The notes below the pieces were generated by a model that searched no databases, had not been told where the DNA came from, and saw only the letters and a list, made by a program, of their open reading frames with translations. A program made the position numbers and the translations under genes. Positions 44,806 to 53,158 of a DNA stretch of 64,000 bases are shown here, one piece after another (the first letter of the stretch is position 1; the number at the start of each line of letters is the position of its first letter). The DNA is taken from contig BNBP01000018.1 of assembly GCA_014656015.1 (NCBI GenBank), forward strand, positions 41,566 to 105,565, read 5' to 3'. The stretch comes from Streptomyces griseoaurantiacus. GTDB taxonomy: Bacteria > Actinomycetota > Actinomycetes > Streptomycetales > Streptomycetaceae.

Positions 44806-44957
44806 GGGTGCGGTGGTTCCTCGGCGGAGAGTGGGGCGGAGGCGGGAGGAGAGGGCGGAGGCGCCACGGGAGCCCGACGACCGGAAGGAGGCGGGCGGGA
44901 CCCGGGAACCCGAGGACCGGAGCCGGGGCGGCACGCCGGAGGTGAGGCGCGGACGCG

Positions 44958-44982
44958 GGCCACCGGGACGGTGCGGGTGGCC
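44958..44982 (-). promoter_or_regulatory. Second stem in the cysteine dioxygenase leader
   Basis: GGCCACC (44958-44964) pairs with GGTGGCC (44976-44982). On the minus strand it lies between the leader hairpins and the gene start, about 150 bases before the ATG. Its role is not clear: it could be the final terminator or simply chance in GC-rich DNA. Confidence 0.3.
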
Positions 44983-45039
44983 GGGCCAGGCGTCAACGAG
45001 GCGAGCGGGACGTCATCCTCAGGGGTGGCGAGGAGAGAA

Positions 45040-45087
45040 CCGGTCGGACGACTGCCCGAGGACCGCGTCCGAACCGGTGACTACCGG
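45040..45087 (-). promoter_or_regulatory. Mutually exclusive hairpins: candidate attenuator of cysteine dioxygenase
   Basis: Downstream of the leader-ORF stop on the minus strand, two stems compete for the same bases. The larger pairs 45066-45077 with 45040-45050 (11 bp with one bulged base, 15-base loop). The smaller, CCGGT-GACT-ACCGG, occupies 45074-45087 and shares 45074-45077 with the larger. A ribosome position over the Cys codons (down to 45111) could favour one over the other. No U-run follows the larger stem, so it would act by a Streptomyces-type terminator or by masking a downstream segment. Confidence 0.5.
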
Positions 45088-45107
45088 AGCGGCGAGCGAG
45101 GCGACGC

Positions 45108-45230
45108 TCAACAGCAGATCGGCGGACAGCCCGGACAGGGCACAAAGTGCCGGCAACAGCTACAGCGGGACCGGGCAGCACCGTGGGACCCGGTGAGCCG
45201 GGTCGAGGCGATGGCCAAGTTCGCGAGCAT
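45108..45230 (-). CDS. Cys-rich leader peptide upstream of cysteine dioxygenase (40 codons)
   Basis: Read on the minus strand, ATG at 45230 with a ribosome site (AGGGGG, one base before ATG) opens a 40-codon ORF ending TGA at 45108. The first 22 residues are ordinary (MLANLAIASTRLTGSHG...), while the last 18 read CSCCRHFVPCPGCPPICC, seven Cys codons in 18, mixed TGT and TGC. Cys is rare in Streptomyces proteins, so this enrichment is not chance. It lies 303 bases upstream of the cysteine dioxygenase start with competing hairpins between. That is the layout of ribosome-mediated attenuation by cysteine or charged tRNA-Cys. Not a known named leader to me; translation is inferred. Confidence 0.65.
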   Translation of the reverse strand: MLANLAIASTRLTGSHGAARSRCSCCRHFVPCPGCPPICC

Positions 45231-45583
45231 GCCCCCTAGGACAGCGGTTCACACGTGCGGTGTCAACTCGTCCCCCGGGGTGTGGGGGGTGTTTCACCTC
45301 ATCCGGTCGAACCCCGGGGCGAAAGGTTTGCTCTCCCGGATCCGGGGACACATGGCCCACACCCGGGCGCACGGCCGTCGTTGTGATCCTGTGATACGAA
45401 CGTGATCAAGTTCGCTTCGTCGGCCGGAACGCAACGAGATCGAACGTCTGGGCGTCCTCCCTTCCGAAGGGGTGGAGGCCCGCCGGGGCCCCTGTCGGCT
45501 GTCATGATTTAGGCCGATTTGAACACTTACTGCGCCGCCTTGGTTCCGCAGAGTGAATAAGGGGCCCAATAGCAGATCTCGGC
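45231..45583. other. Intergenic region between cysteine dioxygenase leader and whiB
   Basis: About 350 bases without a convincing gene. It is less GC-rich than the rest (e.g. GTGATCAAGTTCGCTTCGTC and ACTTACTGCGCC). It must hold the promoter of the minus-strand leader/cysteine dioxygenase unit and upstream whiB control sites. Several GGTGT/GGGTGT-like elements occur (CGGGGTGTGGGGGGTGTTTC, about 45278-45297), but no assigned site. Confidence 0.4.
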
Positions 45584-45612
45584 TTGACTCGCCCGGAGCA
45601 GCACACTTGTAA
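45584..45612 (+). promoter_or_regulatory. HrdB-like promoter of whiB
   Basis: TTGACT (45584-45589), 17 bases, then TTGTAA (45607-45612), about 70 bases before the whiB ATG. The minus-35 is close to consensus. WhiB in S. coelicolor is known to use a constitutive and a development-dependent promoter, and this would suit one of them. Confidence 0.5.
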
Positions 45613-45686
45613 TTTCACTCGTGTCGTTCAGCCGGAATCGGTAACGGCCGCATCACGGGGACGCGAAAGACAGACGAGGGGCGCAC

Positions 45687-45950
45687 ATGACCGAGCTGGT
45701 GCAGCAACTGCTGGTCGACGACGCGGACGAGGAGCTCGGCTGGCAGGAGCGCGCGCTGTGCGCCCAGACCGACCCCGAATCCTTCTTCCCCGAGAAGGGC
45801 GGCTCCACGAGGGAGGCCAAGAAGGTCTGCCTCGCCTGCGAGGTCCGCTCCGAATGCCTGGAGTACGCGCTCGCCAACGACGAACGGTTCGGCATCTGGG
45901 GCGGTCTGTCCGAGCGTGAACGCCGCCGCCTCAAGAAGGCCGCGGTCTGA
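45687..45950 (+). CDS. whiB: Sporulation regulator WhiB (iron-sulfur Wbl protein)
   Basis: 87 residues, the size of WhiB. Four Cys ligands of a [4Fe-4S] cluster: Cys25, Cys48, Cys51 and Cys57 (ALCAQTDPESFFPEKGG and VCLACEVRSECLEYA). The Wbl turn GIWGGLS and the basic tail ERRRLKKAAV that contacts DNA follow. WhiB is needed for aerial hyphae to stop growing and septate, acting with WhiA at shared promoters. This is established for Streptomyces. The ATG has GAGGGGCGCAC upstream. Single gene, with terminator-like hairpin at 46094-46134. Confidence 0.97.
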   Translation: MTELVQQLLVDDADEELGWQERALCAQTDPESFFPEKGGSTREAKKVCLACEVRSECLEYALANDERFGIWGGLSERERRRLKKAAV

Positions 45951-46093
45951 CGCTCGACTCCCGTACGCCGTACCCGCCAACTCCCGTACACCGTAGACCG
46001 CGTCGCCTCGGGACCCACCTGTACCCCCCACCCCGCACCGCGCCGCCGAGGCGCCCCCTCCGGCGCCCCCCGGGGTACCGCGAAACACCACGA

Positions 46094-46134
46094 ACGGCCC
46101 GCCGCCGCGGGGTTGTCCACAGGCGGCGGGCCGT
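46094..46134 (+). terminator. 13-bp hairpin after whiB
   Basis: ACGGCCCGCCGCC (46094-46106) pairs exactly with 46122-46134, 15-base loop, about 140 bases after the whiB stop and just before the glycosyltransferase start. Confidence 0.6.
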
Positions 46135-46204
46135 GATCTTGCACAGCCGTTAGTGTGGGCCTCCGTCCGAGACACCCCGCCGTTCCCCAGAGGTTCGGGC
46201 GCGG

Positions 46205-49200
46205 GTGTCCACCGCAGTCCATCGAACCGGGGCCCGTACCTCGATGTCCGTGCACAGCCACACGGCGGTTCCTCACGACACCGCCCTCCCTGAGTTCCCG
46301 CGTCACGTGGTGACCGCGGTGCTCGTCTCCCACGACGGCGCCCGCTGGCTGCCCGACGCGCTCGCCGGGCTGCTCGGCCAGGAGCGCCCGGTGCAGCAGG
46401 CCTGGGCGGCCGACACCGGCAGCGCGGACGACTCCGCACGACTGCTCGCCGAGTCCCTCGGCGACGACCGGGTGCTGCACCTGGCCCGCCGCACGGGCTT
46501 CGGCCAGGCCGTCGAAGAGGCCCACCGCACCGCGCCCGCGCCCACCGTCGAGGACCTGCCGTACCTCAAGCGCCCCAGCGGCTGGGACCCCGTCACCCGC
46601 TCCTGGCGCGACGACACGTACGACCTGCCCGAACTGCCGTACGGCGAACCGGAACACTGGCTCTGGCTGCTGCACGACGACAGCGCCCCCGAACCCGAGG
46701 CCCTGGCCCAGCTCCTGCGCGTCGTGGAGACGGAGCGCGAAGCCGGCCGGGACGACGTGGCGGTCGTCGGCCCCAAGCTCCGCGGCTGGTACGACCGCCG
46801 GCAGCTCCTCGAGGTCGGCGTCACCATCGCCAACTCCGGCCGCCGCTGGACCGGCCTGGACCGCCGCGAGCAGGACCAGGGCCAGCACGACTACGTGCGC
46901 CCCGTGCTGTCCGTCTCCACCGCGGGCATGCTGATCCGCCGCGACGTCTTCGAGGAACTCGGCGGCTTCGACCGTCACCTCCCCCTCATGCGCGACGACG
47001 TCGACCTGTGCTGGCGCGTCCAGGCCGCCGGCCACCGCGTCCTGGTCGCCCCCGACGCCGTCGTACGGCACGCCGAGGCGGCCTCCCGCGAACGCCGCGC
47101 CGTCGACTGCGTGGGCCGCACCGCCGCCTCCCCGCACAAGGTGGACAAGGCGGGCGCCGTCTACACCCTCCTCGTCAACGCCCGCGGCGCGCAGCTCCCC
47201 TGGATGGCCGTCAGGATCGTCCTCGGCACCCTGCTGCGCACACTCGCCTACCTCGTCGGCAAGGTGCCCGGCCAGGCCCTCGACGAGATCCGCGGACTGC
47301 TCGGCGTCCTGCTGCGGCCCGAGCGGATCCTCGCCGGCCGCCGCGAGCGCCGGGACCGTCTCGACAAGGACGAGTCGAAGGCACTGTTCCCGCCGCCCGG
47401 CGCCACCCTGAGAGCCACCGTCGAACAGGTCGCGGGCAACCTCGTGAGCCGCTCCGACACCGAGGCATCCTCGGCCGGCCGGCACGGCGGCGCGGTCGAG
47501 TCCGGCCCCGGCGGCGACGACGCCGACTTCCTGGAGATCGAACAGTTCGCCCGCCTCAAGCGCATCGCCCGCCGCCCCGGCCCGCTGCTCTTCGTGGTGC
47601 TGCTCCTGGTCTCCCTCGCCGCCTGCCGCAACCTGCTCGGCGGCGGAGCACTGGCCGGCGGAGCCCTGCTGCCCGCCCCCGCCGACGCCTCCGAGCTGTG
47701 GTCCCGCTACCTCGACGCCTGGCACCCGGTCGGCACCGGCGGCACCCCCTCCGCGCCGCCCTACCTCGCCCTCGTCGCCCTCCTCGCGAGCGTGCTGCTC
47801 GGCTCCACCGGACTCGCGGTCACCGTGCTGCTGGTCTTCTCGGTGCCACTGGCCGGAGTCACCGCGTACTTCGCCTCGCGCCCGCTCGTCCCCTCCCGGC
47901 TGCTGCGCGCCTGGGCCTCCGTCGCCTACGCCTTCCTGCCCGCGGCGACCGGCGCGCTGGCAGGCGGCCGCCTCGGCACCGCCGTCCTCGCCGTCCTGCT
48001 GCCGCTCATCGCCCGCGCGGGCATCGCCGCCGCCGGACTCGCCCACGCCCCGGGCACCCGGGGAAGCTGGCGGGCCACCTGGGCCTACGCCCTGCTGCTC
48101 ACCGTCACCACGGCGTTCACCCCGATCGTGTGGCCCCTCGCGGCCGTCCTCGGCATCGCCGTCCTCGCCGCACGCCGCCGGGACGCGCTCGCCCTCCTGC
48201 CGCGCTACCTGGTCCAGCTCGGCGTGCCACTGCTCGTGCTCGCCCCCTGGTCGCTCACGCTGCTCCCGACCGGCTTCTTCCAGGAGGCCGGACTGGACTT
48301 CGGCGCCGGCGCCGCCTCGGCCACCGACCTGCTCGGCGCGAGCCCCGGCGGCCCGGGCACCGTCAGCGGCCTGATGCTGATCGGCATCGTGCTCGCCGCG
48401 CTCGCCGCTCTGCTGCGCTCCGAGCGCGGCCTCGGCATCCGCACGGCCTGGGCGGTCGCCCTGGTGGCCCTCGTCTTCGCCGTCCTGTCCAACGACTCCA
48501 CGTGGGCCGGGCCCGCGACCCTGGTCTACGGGATCGCGCTGCTCGCCGCCGCCGTGCTCGGCGCCGACGGGGCACGCGCGCGAGTGGCCGAACAGAGCTT
48601 CGGCTGGCGTCAGCCGGTCGCCGCGCTCATCGCCTTCGCCTCGGCGGCGGGCCCGCTGCTCGTGGCCGCCGGCTGGATGATCGGCGGCGCCGACGGCCCC
48701 CTGGAGCGCCGCGACCCGGCCCAGGTGCCCGCCTTCGTCGCCGAGGAGAGCACCGGTTCCGACCAGCCGCGCACGCTCGTGCTCGACAGCCCCTCCGCCG
48801 CCGACGTCCGCTACACCCTGGTGCGCGGTTCCGGGGCCCGTCTGGGGGACGCCGAACTGACGGCGGAGGACGGCGAGAACGCGCGGTTGGACAAGGTCGT
48901 CGCCAACCTGGTCGCGGGTTCCGGCGCCGACCAGGCCGACGAACTCGGCGGCTTCGCCGTGCGGTACGTCCTGGTCCGCAAGGGCGCGCCCCGCCAGGTG
49001 AGCCGCGTGCTGGACGCCACGCCCGGACTGAGCCGGCTCAGCCAGCGGGACGGCAGCGCGCTGTGGCGGGTGGACCGTCAGGTCTCCCGCGCGGCCGTCG
49101 TCACCGGCTCGGGCTCGGAGGCCGGCGCGGACGGGGGCTCGGAGTCCGGTTCCGGGGCCGGCGGGGTCGAGGCCGTCGCCTCCGGTCCCGTCGAGATCCA

Positions 49201-50182
49201 CACCAAGATCCCCGCGGCCGCCGGCTCCGGTGACCGCATCCTGCGGATCGCCGACACCGCCGACGCGAACTGGACCGCCACGCTGGACGGCAAGCCGCTC
49301 ACCCGCACCACGGTGGACGGCTGGGCCCAGGGCTTCCAGCTCCCCGCGACCGGCGGCAACCTCGACCTCACCTACGACACGCCGCCGGCGCACATCGCCT
49401 GGCTGTGGGCGCAGGGCCTGCTCGCCCTCGTCCTCGTGGTGCTCGCCCTGCCGGGCCGCCGTCGCGACGTCGACGACGACCTGCCCGAGGAACCGCTGGT
49501 GCCCGCCCAGGACCTGACCGGCGACGGCCGCCGTGCCCGCCGCCTGCGCGAACGCGCCGAGGCGGCCGAGGGCACGGGGGAGATGGAGGTACCGGCCGGG
49601 ACCGGGGAGTTCGAGGCGCCGGGCGGATTCGGGGAGTCCGGGGAGCCCGGGGGGAACGCCGGGGCGCCGGACGAGAGCTTCGCCGGGCAGCGGGAGGACG
49701 AGGCGGCCCAGGGCGCCGCCGTCCCGCAGCAGGGCTGCGGCACCTGGGACACCGCCGGCGCCGAGGGATACCAGGACGCCGAGTACGCCGGTCACCAGGC
49801 CGACCCCTACCAGGCCGACCCCTACCAGGCCGACCCCTACCAGGCCGACCCCTACCAGGACGGCCAGTACCCGCAGCAACCGTACGAGGGGCAGCAGCCC
49901 TACCAGGGCGATCCCTACCAGGACGCCGGGGTCGCGCAGAACAACGGTCAGTACGACCCGTACGCCTACGGCGGCGGCGCCCCGTACGACCAGGGGTACG
50001 CCCAGGGCTACGACCCGTCCTACGGGGGCGGGGCCGGCTACGACCCTCAGGCCCCGTACGACCCCCAGGCGCCGTACGACCCGCAGGCCCCCTACGCCCA
50101 GGGCGGCCCGTACGAGCAGGGCACGGGGTACGACTCCGCGCCCGACACCGACCGCGAGCGCCCCCACGGGAGCCAGCAGTGA
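46205..50182 (+). CDS. Giant family 2 glycosyltransferase with polytopic membrane domain and repetitive tail
   Basis: About 1325 residues from GTG 46205 (ATG 46244 is the alternative; no strong ribosome site for either). Residues 35-300 are a GT2 domain: VTAVLVSHDGARWLPDAL, DTGSADDSARLL, WLLHDDSAPEPEAL (DD metal motif), STAGMLIRRDVFEELGGFD and RDDVDLCWRV. Residues 330-930 hold about 12-14 hydrophobic helices. An extracellular part (SGADQADELGGFAVRYVLVRKG, a mannosyl/arabinosyl-transferase-like portion) then a last helix near 1070 follow. The final 250 residues are a cytoplasmic Tyr/Gln/Pro/Asp-rich tail with exact repeats. Role in envelope glycan assembly is inferred. The DUF5719 gene overlaps its stop by GTGA. 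Confidence 0.88.
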   Translation: MSTAVHRTGARTSMSVHSHTAVPHDTALPEFPRHVVTAVLVSHDGARWLPDALAGLLGQERPVQQAWAADTGSADDSARLLAESLGDDRVLHLARRTGFGQAVEEAHRTAPAPTVEDLPYLKRPSGWDPVTRSWRDDTYDLPELPYGEPEHWLWLLHDDSAPEPEALAQLLRVVETEREAGRDDVAVVGPKLRGWYDRRQLLEVGVTIANSGRRWTGLDRREQDQGQHDYVRPVLSVSTAGMLIRRDVFEELGGFDRHLPLMRDDVDLCWRVQAAGHRVLVAPDAVVRHAEAASRERRAVDCVGRTAASPHKVDKAGAVYTLLVNARGAQLPWMAVRIVLGTLLRTLAYLVGKVPGQALDEIRGLLGVLLRPERILAGRRERRDRLDKDESKALFPPPGATLRATVEQVAGNLVSRSDTEASSAGRHGGAVESGPGGDDADFLEIEQFARLKRIARRPGPLLFVVLLLVSLAACRNLLGGGALAGGALLPAPADASELWSRYLDAWHPVGTGGTPSAPPYLALVALLASVLLGSTGLAVTVLLVFSVPLAGVTAYFASRPLVPSRLLRAWASVAYAFLPAATGALAGGRLGTAVLAVLLPLIARAGIAAAGLAHAPGTRGSWRATWAYALLLTVTTAFTPIVWPLAAVLGIAVLAARRRDALALLPRYLVQLGVPLLVLAPWSLTLLPTGFFQEAGLDFGAGAASATDLLGASPGGPGTVSGLMLIGIVLAALAALLRSERGLGIRTAWAVALVALVFAVLSNDSTWAGPATLVYGIALLAAAVLGADGARARVAEQSFGWRQPVAALIAFASAAGPLLVAAGWMIGGADGPLERRDPAQVPAFVAEESTGSDQPRTLVLDSPSAADVRYTLVRGSGARLGDAELTAEDGENARLDKVVANLVAGSGADQADELGGFAVRYVLVRKGAPRQVSRVLDATPGLSRLSQRDGSALWRVDRQVSRAAVVTGSGSEAGADGGSESGSGAGGVEAVASGPVEIHTKIPAAAGSGDRILRIADTADANWTATLDGKPLTRTTVDGWAQGFQLPATGGNLDLTYDTPPAHIAWLWAQGLLALVLVVLALPGRRRDVDDDLPEEPLVPAQDLTGDGRRARRLRERAEAAEGTGEMEVPAGTGEFEAPGGFGESGEPGGNAGAPDESFAGQREDEAAQGAAVPQQGCGTWDTAGAEGYQDAEYAGHQADPYQADPYQADPYQADPYQDGQYPQQPYEGQQPYQGDPYQDAGVAQNNGQYDPYAYGGGAPYDQGYAQGYDPSYGGGAGYDPQAPYDPQAPYDPQAPYAQGGPYEQGTGYDSAPDTDRERPHGSQQ
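49796..49855 (+). repeat. 15-bp in-frame tandem repeat inside the glycosyltransferase gene
   Basis: Four identical copies of CAGGCCGACCCCTAC encode QADPY x4. A second run of three near-identical units (YDPQAP) lies at about 50040-50095. Period 15 keeps the frame, so length can vary without loss of the tail. Confidence 0.85.
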
Positions 50183-51732
50183 AGCGCACCACCCTGTCCC
50201 TGATCGCCGGCACGGCCGCGCTCGCCGCCGTCACCGGGTTCGCCACGATGAACTCGCCGGCCGGCTCCGAGGAGAGCACCGCCCGCACGGCCGCCCAACT
50301 GCCGGTGGAACGCAGCAGCCGGCTGTGCCCCGCACCCAGCAATTCCGACCTGGCCGACACGGTGTACACGTCCTTCACACCGGTCACCAAGGGCACCGAC
50401 GAGCAGGGCAAGGTGCGACTGGCGGCGGCGGACGGGCAGTCGCCCGAGAACTCGACGGGCGAGGGCGGAAAGGGCGAGGGCGGAAAGGGCGGCGGCAAGG
50501 CGGGCGGGAAGACCGGTGGCACGAGCGCCGGCGCGCCCACGCTGAACCCCAAGGAGCCCGGGACCCCCGTGGCCGACGACACCTCGGGCGCCGAGACCCC
50601 CGCCCTGACCGGCACCGCCACGGGCCGGTTCGCGCCAGGCTGGACCGTGCAGCAGACCACCGAGGTGGCCGCCGGTGCCGGCCGGGGTCTGCTCGGCACC
50701 GCCTGCGGCCTCCCGGACACCGAGTTCTGGTTCCCCGGCGCGAGCACCGCCGCCTCCCGCACGGACTACGTGCACCTGACCAACCCCGACGACTCCGCCG
50801 CCGTCGTGGACGTCGAGCTCTACGGCAAGGGCGGCGTCCTGAAGTCCACCGTCGGCGACGGCATCACCGTCAAGCCGCACGCCAGCGAGCCGATCCTGCT
50901 GTCCACCCTCACCGAGGCCGACGAGAAGGACCTCACCGTCCATGTGAGCGTCCGCAGCGGCCGGGTGGCCGCCGCCGTCCTGGCCCTCGACGGCCAGCGG
51001 GGCGGCGACTGGCTGGCCCCCACCACCGACCCGGCCGCCCGGCTCGTGCTGCCCGGCATCCCCAAGGACGCCACCGACGTGACGCTGGTGGCGTTCGCGC
51101 CGGGCGAGGCCGACGCCGACCTGAAGGTGCGGCTCGCCTCCCCGTCCGGGCTGATCACCCCGGCGGGCCACGAGGCGGTGCACCTCAAGGCCGGCATGAC
51201 CACCGCCGTCGACCTGGGCGACCTCACGCGCGGGGAGGCCGGTTCGCTGGTCCTGACCTCGGGCGAGGGAGAGGGCGCGGTGCCGGTGGTGGCCGCCCTG
51301 CGGGTGCTGCGCGGCAAGAGCGGCAAGCAGGAGACGGCCTTCGTCCCGGCCACCGCGCCGGTGGACACCAGGGCCTCGGTCGCCGGGAACGACGCCAAGG
51401 GCACCGTGCTCTCACTGACCGCCCTCGGCACCTCGGCGACGGTGCGGGTCACGGCCTCGGCGGGCAGCGAGGGCGGTACGGCGACGACGAAGCAGTACAC
51501 CCTCAAGGCCGGTGCCACCGAGAACGTCGCCCTGCCCGTGCCGGACGGCCTGAAGGGCACGTACGCCCTCACGGTCGAACGCCTGTCGGGCGGCCAGGTC
51601 TACGCCTCGCGCACGCTGGAGCGGACCTACGAGGGGGTTCCGGCCTTCACCGTCCAGACGCTGCCCGACGACCGCGGGACGGTGGCGGTCCCGCGGGCGG
51701 ACCAGGACCTGTCGGTCCTGCAGAAGAGATAG
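50179..51732 (+). CDS. Secreted/anchored DUF5719 family protein
   Basis: 517 residues starting at GTG 50179, which overlaps the previous stop. N-terminal signal-like segment (TTLSLIAGTAALAAVTGF) and a Gly/Lys-rich low-complexity linker (residues 75-125, GGKGEGGKGGGKAGGKTGG) precede a 380-residue beta-rich domain with features of DUF5719: CGLPDTEFWFPGAST, RTDYVHLTNPDDSAAVVDVELYGKGG and a later repeat of similar strands (VTLVAFAPGEADADLKVRL). Function unknown. Its coupling with the glycosyltransferase suggests a partner in the same envelope step. Likely extracytoplasmic. Confidence 0.85.
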   Translation: MKRTTLSLIAGTAALAAVTGFATMNSPAGSEESTARTAAQLPVERSSRLCPAPSNSDLADTVYTSFTPVTKGTDEQGKVRLAAADGQSPENSTGEGGKGEGGKGGGKAGGKTGGTSAGAPTLNPKEPGTPVADDTSGAETPALTGTATGRFAPGWTVQQTTEVAAGAGRGLLGTACGLPDTEFWFPGASTAASRTDYVHLTNPDDSAAVVDVELYGKGGVLKSTVGDGITVKPHASEPILLSTLTEADEKDLTVHVSVRSGRVAAAVLALDGQRGGDWLAPTTDPAARLVLPGIPKDATDVTLVAFAPGEADADLKVRLASPSGLITPAGHEAVHLKAGMTTAVDLGDLTRGEAGSLVLTSGEGEGAVPVVAALRVLRGKSGKQETAFVPATAPVDTRASVAGNDAKGTVLSLTALGTSATVRVTASAGSEGGTATTKQYTLKAGATENVALPVPDGLKGTYALTVERLSGGQVYASRTLERTYEGVPAFTVQTLPDDRGTVAVPRADQDLSVLQKR

Positions 51733-51786
51733 CGCCCCGACGGCCCGGAGCCTCCTGGGGCCTCCCTGGGGGCCTCCGGGGAGCGG

Positions 51787-52233
51787 TCAGTCCTCCCCGT
51801 ACCGGGGATCGACCGTCTCCGGGGTGAGCCCGAGCACCTCGGCGACCTGTTCCACGACCACCTCGTGGATCAGCGCCGCCCGCTCGTCCCGGCCCTTGGT
51901 GCGGATCTCCACCGGGCGGCGGTAGACCACGACCCGCGCGGGCCGGCCGTCCCGGGCCGCCACGGTGCCGCCCAGCGGAACGGTCTCGTCGCTCCACCCG
52001 GCCGTGCCGTCCAGCCGGGGCACGTCGAGGACGAGGAAGTCGACGTCGGACAGTTGGGGCCAGCGCCGTTCGAGGCGCTCCACCGAGTCCTGCACCAGGT
52101 CCGCGAAGGCCTCGCCGCGACTGGCGGCGAGCGGCACCTGCGGTGGTGCGATGGGGCCGCGCATACCCCTGCCGTGCCGGTCGCGGCGGCGGGGCCCGGG
52201 GGCGGCGCTGCGGTGCGGTACGAGGTTGTCCAT
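51787..52233 (-). CDS. Zincin-like (PF06262-type metallopeptidase) family protein with degenerate active site
   Basis: 148 residues from ATG 52233. Family: FADLVQDSVERLERRWPQLSDVDFLVLDVP and VVVYRRPVEIRTK, the pattern of the short zincin family. The usual HExxH motif is not visible: the equivalent helix reads LIHEVVVEQVAEVLGL, with the His residues that would hold zinc absent apart from the leading His-Glu. Thus hydrolase activity is doubtful. Monocistronic on the minus strand, convergent with DUF5719 and divergent from the DUF3499 gene across a large hairpin. Ribosome site weak. Confidence 0.75.
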   Translation of the reverse strand: MDNLVPHRSAAPGPRRRDRHGRGMRGPIAPPQVPLAASRGEAFADLVQDSVERLERRWPQLSDVDFLVLDVPRLDGTAGWSDETVPLGGTVAARDGRPARVVVYRRPVEIRTKGRDERAALIHEVVVEQVAEVLGLTPETVDPRYGED

Positions 52234-52258
52234 CACTTACGAAGCGTAGCCCCGCCGT

Positions 52259-52304
52259 CGCCCGCGTGCCCCGTCCCGGCACGACGGGACGGGGCACGCG
52301 GGCG
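52259..52304. other. Perfect 19-bp hairpin in a divergent promoter region
   Basis: CGCCCGCGTGCCCCGTCCC (52259-52277) pairs exactly with 52286-52304 over an 8-base loop, 26 bases upstream of the minus-strand zincin start. A stem this strong is normally a terminator, but both neighbours read away from it. It may end an unmarked transcript, form a leader structure for the zincin mRNA, or be a binding site. The remaining sequence to 52610 is relatively AT-rich (52370-52470) and probably holds the DUF3499 promoter. Confidence 0.55.
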
Positions 52305-52610
52305 GAGAGGAACGGGACAAGGGCCGGCAACGTGCGGCGACACGACCGGAGGGGATCATTCCAGCCAAGCTCGGCTTGATTGCGTATCTTCTAGGAGTCG
52401 TCCCAGGTCGGCCGACTCGCGTCTTTTGATCATTTCTGTATGGTCTTCTGACCGGATTCATGCCTGTTCGGTATTTCGTCGGCCCCGGTCCTCGCAGGTC
52501 AGCGAGGGGGGTCGAACAGTGCGTGTGGGGCGTCTCACACCCCGACACGGGGGAGTGACCTGGGGGAGAGTCGTCGCGGCCCGCTCAAGAGTGCGGTACC
52601 GTCCAACGTC

Positions 52611-52982
52611 GTGAGCCCTGTACGTCGCTGTTCGCGCACCGCTTGCGGCCGTCCCGCCGTAGCGACGCTGACGTACGTCTACGCCGACTCGACCGCGGTC
52701 CTCGGCCCGCTCGCCACCTACGCCGAGCCCCACTGCTACGACCTGTGCGCCGAGCACTCCGAGCGCCTCACCGCCCCCCGCGGCTGGGAAGTCGTACGCC
52801 TGCTGGACGGCTCCGCCCCGGCGCGCCCCAGCGGTGACGACCTGGAGGCGCTCGCCAACGCGGTCCGCGAGGCGGCCCGCCCGCAGCAGCGCGCCGCGGA
52901 GGCGGGCGGCGGCCGCACCGCCGACCCGATGGAGGTCGCCCGCCGCGGCCATCTGAGGGTGCTCCGCTCCCCGGACAACTGA
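52611..52982 (+). CDS. DUF3499 family protein
   Basis: 123 residues from GTG 52611. Matches the DUF3499 pattern: RRCSRTACGRPAVATLTYVYADSTAVLGPLATYAEPHCYDLCAEHSERLTAPRGWEVVRL, where the Cys/His residues (CSRTAC, HCYDLC, H) suggest a zinc or other metal site. The charged C-terminal half is helical, likely variable. The gene is conserved in actinobacteria next to manB. Function unknown. GTG is preceded by no ribosome site (ACCGTCCAACGTC), suggesting a leaderless transcript. Confidence 0.85.
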   Translation: MSPVRRCSRTACGRPAVATLTYVYADSTAVLGPLATYAEPHCYDLCAEHSERLTAPRGWEVVRLLDGSAPARPSGDDLEALANAVREAARPQQRAAEAGGGRTADPMEVARRGHLRVLRSPDN

Positions 52983-53158
52983 CGGCCCACGCCGTCGACC
53001 GGCCGGGCCGCCGCGGCTCAGCCACGTCCCCGGGTACTTTTGGGCCAGTCGTCCGACTCCCGGAACACGCGCCGCACACGCCGGTGGCCTCCCGGGAACC
53101 CGTACGGCAGGACCCTCACAGTCCGCATGACCCCAGGTGACCTCAGGAAAGGCCGGCC

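Noticed and set aside
44802..44996. Short minus-strand ORF between the leader peptide and cysteine dioxygenase
   Set aside because: Pro/Arg/Ala-rich, overlaps the dioxygenase start in another frame, lacks a ribosome site. More likely untranslated leader.
45231..45686. tRNA or small stable RNA before whiB
   Set aside because: No cloverleaf or known RNA pattern could be drawn, although the segment is less GC-rich. Promoter content explains it.
45653..50167. 1504-codon open frame on the minus strand
   Set aside because: It is antisense to the giant glycosyltransferase and whiB. Its composition (Gly, Val, Arg, His, Glu strings) is typical of the shadow frame of a GC-rich gene, with no recognisable domain.
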